A DNA stretch of 5,557 nt from an uncultured Ruminococcus sp. (GCA_946629405.1 CAMOXW010000083.1:1-5557), one strand, 5' to 3'; shown: positions 1-5,474, counted from the first letter of the stretch. The notes: generated by a model not told the origin, from the sequence alone. Translations and numbers: made by a program.

Positions 1-138
1 TCCCCGGAATAACCTATGAATTCTCGCTCAGGAGTATTGAACAGCGGCTCTGTATGCGTTCAGCAGCCTGCTTTGCGGTTCAGTACCGCCCACGCCAATG
101 CTTACAATGCTTTGAAAGGAACCTTTCCAGAAGCCTTT
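1..138. other. Intergenic stretch upstream of bioB control region, no supported gene
   Basis: No frame here has a convincing start, ribosome-binding site and protein-like composition. One plus-strand frame stays open from 3 to 269, but it runs through the bioB promoter and leader hairpins and resembles no family I know. A short perfect hairpin (GCGGT/ACCGC, 75-79 with 85-89) and a palindrome (GAAAGG/CCTTTC, 114-127) are visible. The stretch may be the edge of a dispersed intergenic repeat, which cannot be decided from one copy. Confidence 0.4.
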
Positions 139-171
139 ATGTCAACTTTAATTTTATAGTTTGGTTGACAT
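139..171 (+). promoter_or_regulatory. BirA-type biotin operator
   Basis: A perfect 8-bp inverted repeat, ATGTCAAC (139-146) and GTTGACAT (164-171), is present. Written as 9-bp half sites separated by 15 nt (ATGTCAACT-N15-GGTTGACAT), it matches the known architecture of BirA operators in Firmicutes, which are TTGTnAACC-like half sites with a 14-15 nt spacer. The right half site contains the -35 hexamer of the bioB promoter, so biotinyl-AMP-loaded BirA bound here would block RNA polymerase. The gene controlled is a biotin synthase, which fits. That the regulator is BirA is inferred, because no birA gene lies in the window. Confidence 0.85.
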
Positions 172-193
172 TTTTCCACTTCTGTGCTATAAT
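165..193 (+). promoter_or_regulatory. Sigma-A promoter of bioB
   Basis: A consensus -35 TTGACA (165-170) and consensus -10 TATAAT (188-193) are separated by 17 nt, with an extended -10 TG at 185-186. Transcription should start near 200, giving a leader of about 85 nt before the bioB start codon. Such a strong promoter is consistent with control by repression at the overlapping operator. Confidence 0.9.
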
Positions 194-204
194 TAATGTG
201 TCCT

Positions 205-249
205 CAATAACCGCCTCCAGTCGGTTATTGCCCCGGACTTCGTTCCGGG
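205..249 (+). promoter_or_regulatory. Two-hairpin 5' leader of bioB mRNA
   Basis: The first hairpin pairs 205-213 with 222-230 (9 bp, perfect; 8-nt loop). The second pairs CCCGGA (232-237) with TCCGGG (244-249) around a 6-nt loop. Neither is followed by a T-run, so they are not terminators. The first begins only a few nucleotides after the predicted start of transcription. Its loop contains CCTCC (214-218), complementary to GGAGG in the bioB ribosome-binding site (273-277). They may stabilise the 5' end of the mRNA or influence ribosome access; that is inference. Confidence 0.55.
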
Positions 250-284
250 AGCGCAAATTCTTTATATAAGAAGGAGGTATATCT

Positions 285-1241
285 ATGGATATTATAGAAC
301 TTGCAGAGGAGATAATCGGCGGGAAACGCCTCTCACGCAACGATGACGTATCGTTCCTGCTGAGTACTCCCCTGGACAGAATGCGGGAGGGCGCTGACCT
401 TATCAGAAAGGCTCTGTGCGGCAGCCATGTTGACCTTTGCAGCATTATTAACGGCAAAAGCGGACGATGTCCGGAGAACTGCAAATTCTGCGCCCAGTCT
501 GCGGGAAAATGCACCAATATCAAGGAATACGGCTTTCTGGATGAGGAGACTATCCTCGCCGAATGCCGCCGCAACGCCGAGCGCGGCGTCCACCGTTTCT
601 CGATCGTGACCGCCGGAAGAACTCTTTCCGGTGAGGATTTCAGGAAGGCTGTTTCGGCTTACAGCAGGATGAACCACGAGGTCAGCATCGCTCTCTGCGG
701 CTCGCACGGACTTCTTACTTCTGAGCAGTTCCGTGAGCTGAAAAGCGCCGGTGTTTCGCGCTATCACTGCAATCTTGAGACTTCACGGAGGAACTTCCCC
801 AACATATGCACGACCCACACCTTCGACGACAAGATCGCCAACATAAAACGTGCTCAGGCAGAGGGGCTGGAGATTTGTTCAGGCGGTATAATCGGCATGG
901 GCGAAACGTGGGAGGACAGGCTTGATATGGCTCTGGAGCTTGCTGAGCTGGGAGTACGTTCTGTTCCGATAAATGCACTTATGCCTATCAAGGGTACGCC
1001 TCTCGAGGGGCAGCCAGAGGTAACGGCAGAGGACATCCTTCGGACTGTCGCGGCATTCAGGTACATACTCCCTGAGGCTGATATCAGGCTCGCAGCAGGC
1101 AGAGCGATTCTTGACAGCAACGGCAGCGAGGCGTTTCTCTCCGGAGCAAATTCAACAATAACTGGCGATATGCTTACAACGACCGGCAGCAGCATTTCCG
1201 CTGACACCAAAATGCTCCGCGGCATGGGCTTTGACATATGA
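285..1241 (+). CDS. bioB: Biotin synthase BioB (radical SAM), Type II-like
   Basis: BioB inserts sulfur into dethiobiotin in the last step of biotin synthesis; it is a cytoplasmic radical SAM enzyme. At 318 aa it is of normal length. The SAM-binding 4Fe-4S motif is SGRCPENCKFCAQS (C62, C66, C69). Other family signatures are YHCNLETS (160-167), GLEICSGGIIGMGET (194-208), IRLAAGR (267-273) and GANSTITGDMLTT (287-299). The start is supported by AAGGAGGT at 271-278, 6 nt before the ATG. C138 and C198 match two ligands of the auxiliary cluster in the E. coli enzyme (C128, C188), but the position of the third (C97) is Ser106. Extra cysteines occur at C162 and C175 (ICTTHT). This fits the Type II BioB described from obligate anaerobes, which carries a 4Fe-5S auxiliary cluster. 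No bioA, bioD or bioF is nearby, so the gene may be monocistronic. Confidence 0.95.
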   Translation: MDIIELAEEIIGGKRLSRNDDVSFLLSTPLDRMREGADLIRKALCGSHVDLCSIINGKSGRCPENCKFCAQSAGKCTNIKEYGFLDEETILAECRRNAERGVHRFSIVTAGRTLSGEDFRKAVSAYSRMNHEVSIALCGSHGLLTSEQFRELKSAGVSRYHCNLETSRRNFPNICTTHTFDDKIANIKRAQAEGLEICSGGIIGMGETWEDRLDMALELAELGVRSVPINALMPIKGTPLEGQPEVTAEDILRTVAAFRYILPEADIRLAAGRAILDSNGSEAFLSGANSTITGDMLTTTGSSISADTKMLRGMGFDI

Positions 1242-1264
1242 AAAAAGCAGGGGTCATTCCCTGC
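1241..1264 (-). terminator. Distal intrinsic terminator of the leftward operon
   Basis: GCAGGG (1247-1252) pairs with CCCTGC (1259-1264) around a 6-nt loop. Read on the minus strand the stem is followed directly by six T (complement of 1246-1241), overlapping the last base of the bioB stop codon. On the plus strand the downstream sequence is AAATAA, so this hairpin works mainly for leftward transcripts, as a second stop after the hairpin at 1276-1301. Confidence 0.75.
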
Positions 1265-1273
1265 AAATAATGT

Positions 1274-1306
1274 AAAAAAGGGGCGCAGATGCGTCCCTTT
1301 TGGTTT
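1274..1306. terminator. Bidirectional intrinsic terminator between convergent genes
   Basis: An 11-bp stem (1276-1286 with 1291-1301, one G-T wobble) closes a 4-nt loop. On the minus strand it ends in a T-run (complement of 1279-1274) and lies just after the stop codon of the membrane-protein gene. On the plus strand it ends CCCTTTTGGTTT, a weaker T-tract that can serve bioB. It separates two convergent transcription units. Confidence 0.8.
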
Positions 1307-2480
1307 AATCATTGCGTTTAAAATACAGCGATACGGATTCGCTTGCGGAGAGCATTATGAACACTGCGATCGAGCATACCAGCGCTCCGCCGTAGAGAGC
1401 TCCCGCAATAGCCATACTCCCCTCGTGCTGCGGAAGCATACCGATGCCCGGGAAAAGCTGAACTATGCTGAAAAGAAGGAATATAAACGAGCAAAGCGAT
1501 TTCAGGCCGCCAACACCCGTTATAAGGGCGACTGAGCAAAGTCCTGCAACGAGCGCAATGTAAAGTGAGAAGTCCTGCACCTTTTCACCAATGCCGCTGA
1601 AGCCATCCTTGTAACTCAGTCCAAGCTGTCCTGAGTAAAGCATATAGAAGCAGACAGCCGCAATCACGCCGAGCAGTGCGATCACAATAGTGATGTAGAA
1701 GCCCTTCTGTGCAGCCTCCTGCTGGCGCTCCTCCTTGAGCTTGAGCATCATTTCGAGGCTCTTTTTCGGATCCTTCTGATTTGAGGTAAGAGATGAGGCT
1801 ACTGATTTACGGGCATCCTGCTTAGCACGTTCGAGATCCTCATCTACAAATTTTCTCTCATACTTCGGAACCTCCGGTTCGTCGTCAAGTATCGGTGCAG
1901 ATATCGGTGTTTCGGGCTTTGGAGGCTCCTCCTTCTTCGGGGGCGGGGTGTAGTTATCCTCATCGAGAACCGGTGCAGATATCGGCACCTCGGGAGCAAC
2001 TGCTCCGAGCTGAGTTCTTCTCATTTCAATTATCTGCTTCTGCTTATCTGCAGGGAGCTCATCGAATTTTTCCCTTAATTCAGGCGAAAGCGCGTTCACG
2101 ATGTCATCGTCAGAAAGCACAAGCTTCTGCTGTGCAGATGGAGCTGTATACGGTGTATCATCGAGCACCGGAGCAGATACTCCCGTGGGAGCACCTCTTT
2201 TTCCGTCGGACGGAGTATAGCTTGACATATCATCGAGCACTGGCGCGGAAACGCCCGAAGGTCCGCCTTTTTTCGCACTTTCCGGAACGTAGCTGTCCAT
2301 ATCGTCGAGAACAGGAGCAGACACGCCGGTCGGACCGTTCTTCTTCGCAGACGGAGCTACATAGTCGATATCATCCAGAACAGGCGCGGAAACGCCTGTC
2401 GGTGCACCGAGCTTCTGCTTGGGTGCGGTATACTCTATATCATCCGGCAAACCGGAGCCGTAGGTGTTTTCTTCGTTCAT
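1305..2480 (-). CDS. Four-helix membrane protein with SAPVLDD repeats, function unknown
   Basis: I do not recognise a named family. The 391-aa protein has a long, acidic, proline-rich N-terminal half without a signal peptide. It carries six SAP[VI]LD[DE] motifs (about residues 31-37, 54-60, 78-84, 102-108, 168-174, 194-200); the first four sit in tandem 23-24-residue units of the form G.P(T/S)GVSAPVLDD..Y.P...KK. Residues 122-158 form a charged, probably helical segment (LSPELREKFDELPADKQKQ), and 210-260 is a lysine/glutamate-rich helix. Four hydrophobic segments follow (about 261-282, 306-325, 328-348, 355-379), ending KRND. The repeats are probably cytosolic and disordered, suggesting a membrane-anchored scaffold; this is inference. 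ATG at 2480 was chosen because GAGGTGG precedes it by about 6 nt. A GTG at 2489 in the same frame lies inside that site. The gene begins 10 nt after the upstream stop. Confidence 0.85.
   Translation of the reverse strand: MNEENTYGSGLPDDIEYTAPKQKLGAPTGVSAPVLDDIDYVAPSAKKNGPTGVSAPVLDDMDSYVPESAKKGGPSGVSAPVLDDMSSYTPSDGKRGAPTGVSAPVLDDTPYTAPSAQQKLVLSDDDIVNALSPELREKFDELPADKQKQIIEMRRTQLGAVAPEVPISAPVLDEDNYTPPPKKEEPPKPETPISAPILDDEPEVPKYERKFVDEDLERAKQDARKSVASSLTSNQKDPKKSLEMMLKLKEERQQEAAQKGFYITIVIALLGVIAAVCFYMLYSGQLGLSYKDGFSGIGEKVQDFSLYIALVAGLCSVALITGVGGLKSLCSFIFLLFSIVQLFPGIGMLPQHEGSMAIAGALYGGALVCSIAVFIMLSASESVSLYFKRND
2127..2408 (-). repeat. Tandem coding repeat, four units of 69-72 bp
   Basis: Four in-frame units occupy 2340-2408, 2268-2339, 2196-2267 and 2127-2195. 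Each encodes [GN][AG]P[TS]GVSAPVLDD followed by a variable linker with a tyrosine, prolines and (in the first three) lysine/arginine residues. SAPVLDD is identical in all four while the linkers and many codons differ. This indicates an old duplication kept by selection on the protein rather than a recent slippage array. Two further diverged motif copies lie downstream in the gene, outside the tandem array. Confidence 0.9.
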
Positions 2481-2490
2481 TTTATCCACC

Positions 2491-3663
2491 TCATTTCAGA
2501 GTTTTAACATAATCTTCAAGTATAAGCGACGGATCTTCCGCTGTTGCCGCATAGTATTTCAGGATATAGGAAGCATCAACAGCATTGACAATGCCATTGC
2601 TGTTCACATCGGCTATAGCGATAAACTCTGCGGTAAATGTACCGTTATCGCCCAGATCGGCATAGGCTGCAAGAAGCTTTGATGCATCCTTCGCTGTAAC
2701 CATACCGTCATCATCAAGATCACCGAGACCGCTTGTTTTGGGCGGAGCATAGGCAGTTTTTGCTATCGGGTAGGCTGATGTGAACTCAGTCGAGGTATAG
2801 TCCGGCCTGAAAACAAGATTATCTGCCTGACCGGTGCTTGTAACGTGAGAATACGGCTTTACAGTGTCAAAGTCCTCGCTGCCGCGGAGAAAGAAATGGC
2901 GCGTACCGCCAAGGTTAGAGTCCCATGTAGCGTCAAGGAGATAGTACACTCCGTCAATACCAGCAATGTTCCAGACGTGGTCTACTCCTTCAGCGTCGCC
3001 GTTGACGCCCTCTCCGAGAACTGCTCTGCATGAGATCCCAGCATCGGTGAGGAGCTTGTAGAGAAGCTGAGAATAACCCTGACATACGACGGACTGGTTT
3101 GCAAGAGCACCGTATGCCGAGAAAATTGTCGGCTCCGTGAGATCAGTTGCGTAGTCCGCGCAGCTTGCCACAAAGTCATAGACTGCGCCTATTTTCTCGT
3201 AATCGTTCTTGCTTTCAAGGTCAAGAGAATCAAGTACCTCCGCAGATTTTTTTTCAACAAATTCCTCCTGCTCACCTGTCGTATGGTAATCCATCGTGAA
3301 GGAGTAACGGCGCGTCTTGGTGCTTGACTGCCCCGAAACAGTGTAAGACTTCACGGAAAGCCGGAGATAATCGCCCTCGGAGCCGTTGCCTGTCTCCCTG
3401 AGAGCCTCAGTAAATAGCCTGTCTACCTCCTCCGCGTAGGTATAGCTGCTGTCGTTGGGAATGGCTAATTTCACGTCAGTCTGACGCTTGGTCATACATT
3501 CACGGAGGTAAACTCCAGCCTCTGCCGTGCTTGAAAAACTTGCATATTCAGATGATGAATACGTCGAAACTGCAGCATAAGCGGAAGTTCCGAACACGCC
3601 TGCCGGAGCCCAGCAGAAGGCAAGGACTGCTGCGGCTGCGGCTGCTCTTGCGGCGCCCCTCAT
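2491..3663 (-). CDS. Secreted transglutaminase-like protein with C-terminal type I dockerin
   Basis: The 390-aa protein starts with a signal peptide (arginines at 2 and 6, Ala-rich core 7-24, probable cleavage after AYA at 28-30), so it should be exported. A transglutaminase-like fold spans roughly 130-260, with the likely catalytic triad Cys194 (SVVCQGYSQ), His229 (VDHVWN) and Asp244 (YLLDATWD). Residues 313-371 form a type I dockerin with two calcium loops: D315-x-D317-x-D319-G..D326 and D352-x-N354-x-N356-G..D363. Dockerins bind cohesins on cellulosomal scaffoldins, and transglutaminase-dockerin proteins are known in Ruminococcus cellulosomes. The enzyme could be a protease or a cross-linking enzyme; its substrate is unknown. 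The ATG is 1 nt after the purA stop, with GGAGAG inside the last purA codons. The downstream membrane-protein gene follows after 10 nt. Confidence 0.9.
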   Translation of the reverse strand: MRGAARAAAAAAVLAFCWAPAGVFGTSAYAAVSTYSSSEYASFSSTAEAGVYLRECMTKRQTDVKLAIPNDSSYTYAEEVDRLFTEALRETGNGSEGDYLRLSVKSYTVSGQSSTKTRRYSFTMDYHTTGEQEEFVEKKSAEVLDSLDLESKNDYEKIGAVYDFVASCADYATDLTEPTIFSAYGALANQSVVCQGYSQLLYKLLTDAGISCRAVLGEGVNGDAEGVDHVWNIAGIDGVYYLLDATWDSNLGGTRHFFLRGSEDFDTVKPYSHVTSTGQADNLVFRPDYTSTEFTSAYPIAKTAYAPPKTSGLGDLDDDGMVTAKDASKLLAAYADLGDNGTFTAEFIAIADVNSNGIVNAVDASYILKYYAATAEDPSLILEDYVKTLK

Positions 3664-3664
3664 A

Positions 3665-4942
3665 TTATCTCTCCAGTATCTGCGACCTGTCAGGGCCGAT
3701 TCCGACCATGCTCACAGGGCAGCCAACAAGCTCTTCGAGCCGTCTGATGTATGTCTTGCAGTTTTCCGGAAGCTCATCAAAGCTTGCACACTTTGAGATA
3801 TCCTCAGTAAATCCAGGGAATTCCTCATAAACCGGAGTGCAGCCGTCGAGTTCCTCAAGGGTAGCCGGAAAGTTCTCAGTAACAGTTCCGTCAGGCTTCT
3901 TATAAGCTACGCACATTTTGAGAGTGGGAATATTTGCCAGAGTATCCAGCTTGTTGATAGCAAGGCTGTCCAGACCATTGACTCTTACGGAATGGCGCAC
4001 GATAACTGCATCGAACCAGCCTGTTCTTCTGGGACGTCCGGTAGTTGTACCAAATTCACCGCCGACATTTCTTATCTGGTCGCCTGTAGCATCATCAAGC
4101 TCTGTCGGGAATGGTCCCTTGCCAACACGAGTCGTATAAGCCTTTGCCACGCCGATGATATTAGTGATGACCTTCGGGCCTACGCCTGTACCTACGCAAA
4201 CACCGGCCGAAAGCGGGTGAGATGACGTAACATAGGGATAAGTACCGAAGTCGATATCGAGCAGAGTAGCCTGAGCTCCCTCGAACATAATCGTCTTGCC
4301 AGCCTTATGAGCGTCGAAAGTCAGAACTGAAACGTCGTCCACATAGGAAAGAAGACGCTTGCCATACTCGGTGTACTCCTTAGTAACTGCGTCAAGATCA
4401 AAAGGCTCGCCGCCGTATACCTCGGTAATTATCTTGTTTTTGAGCTTGCCTGTAGACTGGATCTTTTCAGCCAGCACGTCAGGATGAACGAGGTCGTACA
4501 TACGGATTCCGCAGCGCTCGTACTTATCCATATATGTGGGACCGATGCCACGCTTGGTGGTACCGATGTCCTTGCCGCCGCGGAAGGTCTCCGAGAGGCC
4601 GTCAAGGGCTATATGCCACGGCATAACAATATGAGCACGCGGGTCAACTTTAAGGTGTCCCTCAGTCTTTATACCTCTAGAAGCAAGGTCGTCAAGCTCG
4701 CTGATGAAGTCCTTCGGGTCGAGCACTACGCCGGCACCGATAAGGCAGAGTGTGTCCGGATAGAGAATACCGGATGGGATAAGGTGAAGCTTATAGACCT
4801 CACCGTTGTTTACAACAGTATGACCGGCGTTGTTACCGCCCTGTGAACGCACGACGACGTCTGCGCGGGAGGCAAGGATATCAATGATCTTACCCTTTCC
4901 CTCGTCGCCCCACTGAGTTCCGACAACAATATTAGCAGGCAT
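3665..4942 (-). CDS. purA: Adenylosuccinate synthetase PurA
   Basis: PurA joins IMP and aspartate using GTP to make adenylosuccinate, the first committed step from IMP to AMP, in the cytoplasm. The protein is 425 aa, the normal bacterial length. It shows the GTP-binding loop GTQWGDEGKGK (8-18) with catalytic Asp13, QGGNNAGHTVV with catalytic His41, the IMP-binding TTKRGIGP motif, GKGPFPTEL, GRPRRTGWFDAV and the C-terminal VGIGPDRSQIL. The start at 4942 follows GAGGAA with 5 nt spacing and gives the canonical N-terminus MPANIVVGTQWG. An in-frame ATG 31 codons upstream would lie on the -35 element of the operon promoter and is rejected. It is the first gene of the leftward operon. No purine riboswitch or obvious PurR box is visible in the leader. 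Confidence 0.97.
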   Translation of the reverse strand: MPANIVVGTQWGDEGKGKIIDILASRADVVVRSQGGNNAGHTVVNNGEVYKLHLIPSGILYPDTLCLIGAGVVLDPKDFISELDDLASRGIKTEGHLKVDPRAHIVMPWHIALDGLSETFRGGKDIGTTKRGIGPTYMDKYERCGIRMYDLVHPDVLAEKIQSTGKLKNKIITEVYGGEPFDLDAVTKEYTEYGKRLLSYVDDVSVLTFDAHKAGKTIMFEGAQATLLDIDFGTYPYVTSSHPLSAGVCVGTGVGPKVITNIIGVAKAYTTRVGKGPFPTELDDATGDQIRNVGGEFGTTTGRPRRTGWFDAVIVRHSVRVNGLDSLAINKLDTLANIPTLKMCVAYKKPDGTVTENFPATLEELDGCTPVYEEFPGFTEDISKCASFDELPENCKTYIRRLEELVGCPVSMVGIGPDRSQILER

Positions 4943-5006
4943 TTCAATTCCTCTTTTCATAGAATAAATAGTTTTATCAGATGTGCCAAAAGCACACTTA
5001 CAATTT

Positions 5007-5035
5007 ATTATATCATACTCCGCTGCATATTGCAA
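5007..5035 (-). promoter_or_regulatory. Sigma-A promoter of the purA operon
   Basis: On the minus strand TTGCAA (5035-5030) is followed after 17 nt by TATAAT (5012-5007), with TG one base before it (extended -10). The transcript should start near 5000, giving a leader of about 58 nt. Within the leader a small hairpin (TGTGC/GCACA, 4982-4986 with 4992-4996) is visible but has no T-tract. No other strong promoter was noted within the three-gene operon. Confidence 0.85.
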
Positions 5036-5182
5036 GAGATTTTTTTCAGAAATTAGTCAGCAGTATTGTATCTGCTCATTGCTGAAATTTACCTTGACAG
5101 TCATGGGGAGCAGTGCTCCTGATCCGAAAAGCCCGCAAACATCAGAGGTGTGCCGATATAGAAGTATTTAAGATTTGAAGAT
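5036..5182 (+). other. Intergenic stretch with possible unassigned rightward transcript
   Basis: This stretch sits between the purA promoter and a strong rightward terminator, so something transcribed rightward should pass through it. No open frame is convincing: a 22-codon frame starting at 5104 has no ribosome-binding site. An inverted repeat TCAGCA/TGCTGA (5057-5062, 5080-5085) and a TTGACA (5094-5099) without a matching -10 box are present. I see no tRNA, SRP RNA, tmRNA or riboswitch signature. It could be a small RNA gene or the remains of a lost gene. Confidence 0.25.
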
Positions 5183-5219
5183 AAGGTTGCGTAACCTATG
5201 CGGTTACGCAGCCTTTTTT
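5183..5219 (+). terminator. Strong rightward intrinsic terminator
   Basis: A 14-bp stem (5183-5196 with 5202-5215, one T-G wobble) with a 5-nt loop is followed by a T-run (5214-5219). On the minus strand the stem is followed by ATCTTC, so it is directional. No rightward gene lies between it and bioB, so the transcript it ends is not identified. Confidence 0.88.
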
Positions 5220-5302
5220 GTCGTACTTCATACCATATCATGTACTTTGTATTCGGTATCAAGACGCTCAAAGAGGAAAAAACAGTACCGAAATAATTTG
5301 AG
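5220..5302 (+). other. Spacer between two rightward terminators, no gene seen
   Basis: No open frame with a ribosome-binding site is present. The arms TTCGGTA (5252-5258) and TACCGAA (5286-5292) could pair across a 27-nt loop. No promoter could be assigned. The terminator just downstream either backs up the one upstream or ends a short separate RNA. Confidence 0.3.
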
Positions 5303-5332
5303 AAAGCCGTTCATTCTTGGACGGCTTTTTTT
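5303..5332 (+). terminator. Second rightward intrinsic terminator
   Basis: AAAGCCGTTC (5303-5312) pairs with GGACGGCTTT (5319-5328), 10 bp with one wobble, around a 6-nt loop, followed by T through 5332. It ends 10 nt before the -35 box of the next rightward promoter, insulating it from upstream transcription. Confidence 0.85.
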
Positions 5333-5342
5333 CATGGACTTC

Positions 5343-5371
5343 TTGAAATTTAAGTTAGCATATGCTATAAT
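5343..5371 (+). promoter_or_regulatory. Sigma-A promoter for the rightward unit at the window edge
   Basis: TTGAAA (5343-5348) and TATAAT (5366-5371) are separated by 17 nt with an extended -10 TG at 5363-5364. Transcription should start near 5378. The spacer and -10 overlap one palindromic operator and the start region overlaps a second, so the promoter is probably repressed by a dimeric regulator. Confidence 0.85.
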
Positions 5372-5396
5372 AGAAATGTAGTTTGCATATGCTAAC
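5354..5396 (+). promoter_or_regulatory. Twin palindromic operators bracketing the promoter
   Basis: Two sites share a GCATATGC core: TAGCATATGCTA (5356-5367, a perfect 12-bp palindrome) and GTTTGCATATGCTAAC (5381-5396, one mismatched pair). GTTAGCATATGC (5354-5365) and GCATATGCTAAC (5385-5396) also form a perfect 12-bp inverted repeat with each other. The implied ideal site is GTTAGCATATGCTAAC, and the centres are 27 bp apart. One site overlaps the -10 box, the other the first transcribed bases. A TetR-, MarR- or DtxR-type dimeric repressor is plausible; the family cannot be told from the sequence. Confidence 0.7.
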
Positions 5397-5420
5397 CATA
5401 TATAAACGGGAGGAATTAGA

Positions 5421-5474
5421 ATGTCAGCAGTGGAATTCAAGGACGTAGTGAAAATATACGGATTATGGAACTGA
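5421..5474 (+). pseudogene. N-terminal remnant of an ABC transporter ATPase, or short leader peptide
   Basis: The frame has an excellent ribosome-binding site (GGGAGGA, 5408-5414, 6 nt before the ATG). It encodes MSAVEFKDVVKIYG and then LWN and a stop. The first 14 residues look like the opening strand of ABC transporter ATPases (MacB/LolD-like exporters commonly begin with a V-E-F-K-D-V-x-K-x-Y-G pattern). No Walker A, Q-loop or signature motif follows. The similarity stops where the overlapping methyltransferase frame begins at 5465. The simplest reading is a deletion that removed the rest of the ATPase gene; a short translated leader coupled to the next gene is the alternative. Confidence 0.55.

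Noticed and set aside
137..574. 145-codon leftward open frame opposite the start of bioB
   Set aside because: It is antisense to the BioB N-terminus and crosses the bioB promoter and leader; it has no family resemblance and is a shadow of the bioB frame.
854..1312. 152-codon leftward open frame through the bioB 3' end and terminators
   Set aside because: It is antisense to conserved BioB sequence and would read through both terminator hairpins.
2127..2408. Regularly spaced repeat resembling a CRISPR array
   Set aside because: The units are in-frame coding sequence with diverged codons and no identical DNA repeats; the pattern is at the protein level.
2481..2489. GTG start three codons upstream for the membrane protein
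   Set aside because: The GTG is part of the GAGGTGG ribosome-binding site that serves the ATG at 2480.
1895..2512. 205-codon rightward open frame
   Set aside because: It lies antisense to the SAPVLDD repeat gene. Its repetitive basic composition is the reverse reading of those repeats, and the minus-strand gene has the proper ribosome-binding site and operon position.
4982..4996. Small hairpin in the purA leader as an attenuator or riboswitch
   Set aside because: The stem is only 5 bp, with no T-run and no recognisable purine or other riboswitch core; too weak to call.
4943..5035. 31-codon N-terminal extension of PurA
   Set aside because: It would start on the -35 element of the purA promoter, upstream of the predicted transcript start. 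The start at 4942 has a good ribosome-binding site and the canonical PurA N-terminus.
5228..5440. 70-codon leftward open frame
   Set aside because: It runs antisense through a terminator, a strong promoter and both operators, has no supporting ribosome-binding site, and its hydrophobic look follows from A/T-rich control DNA.
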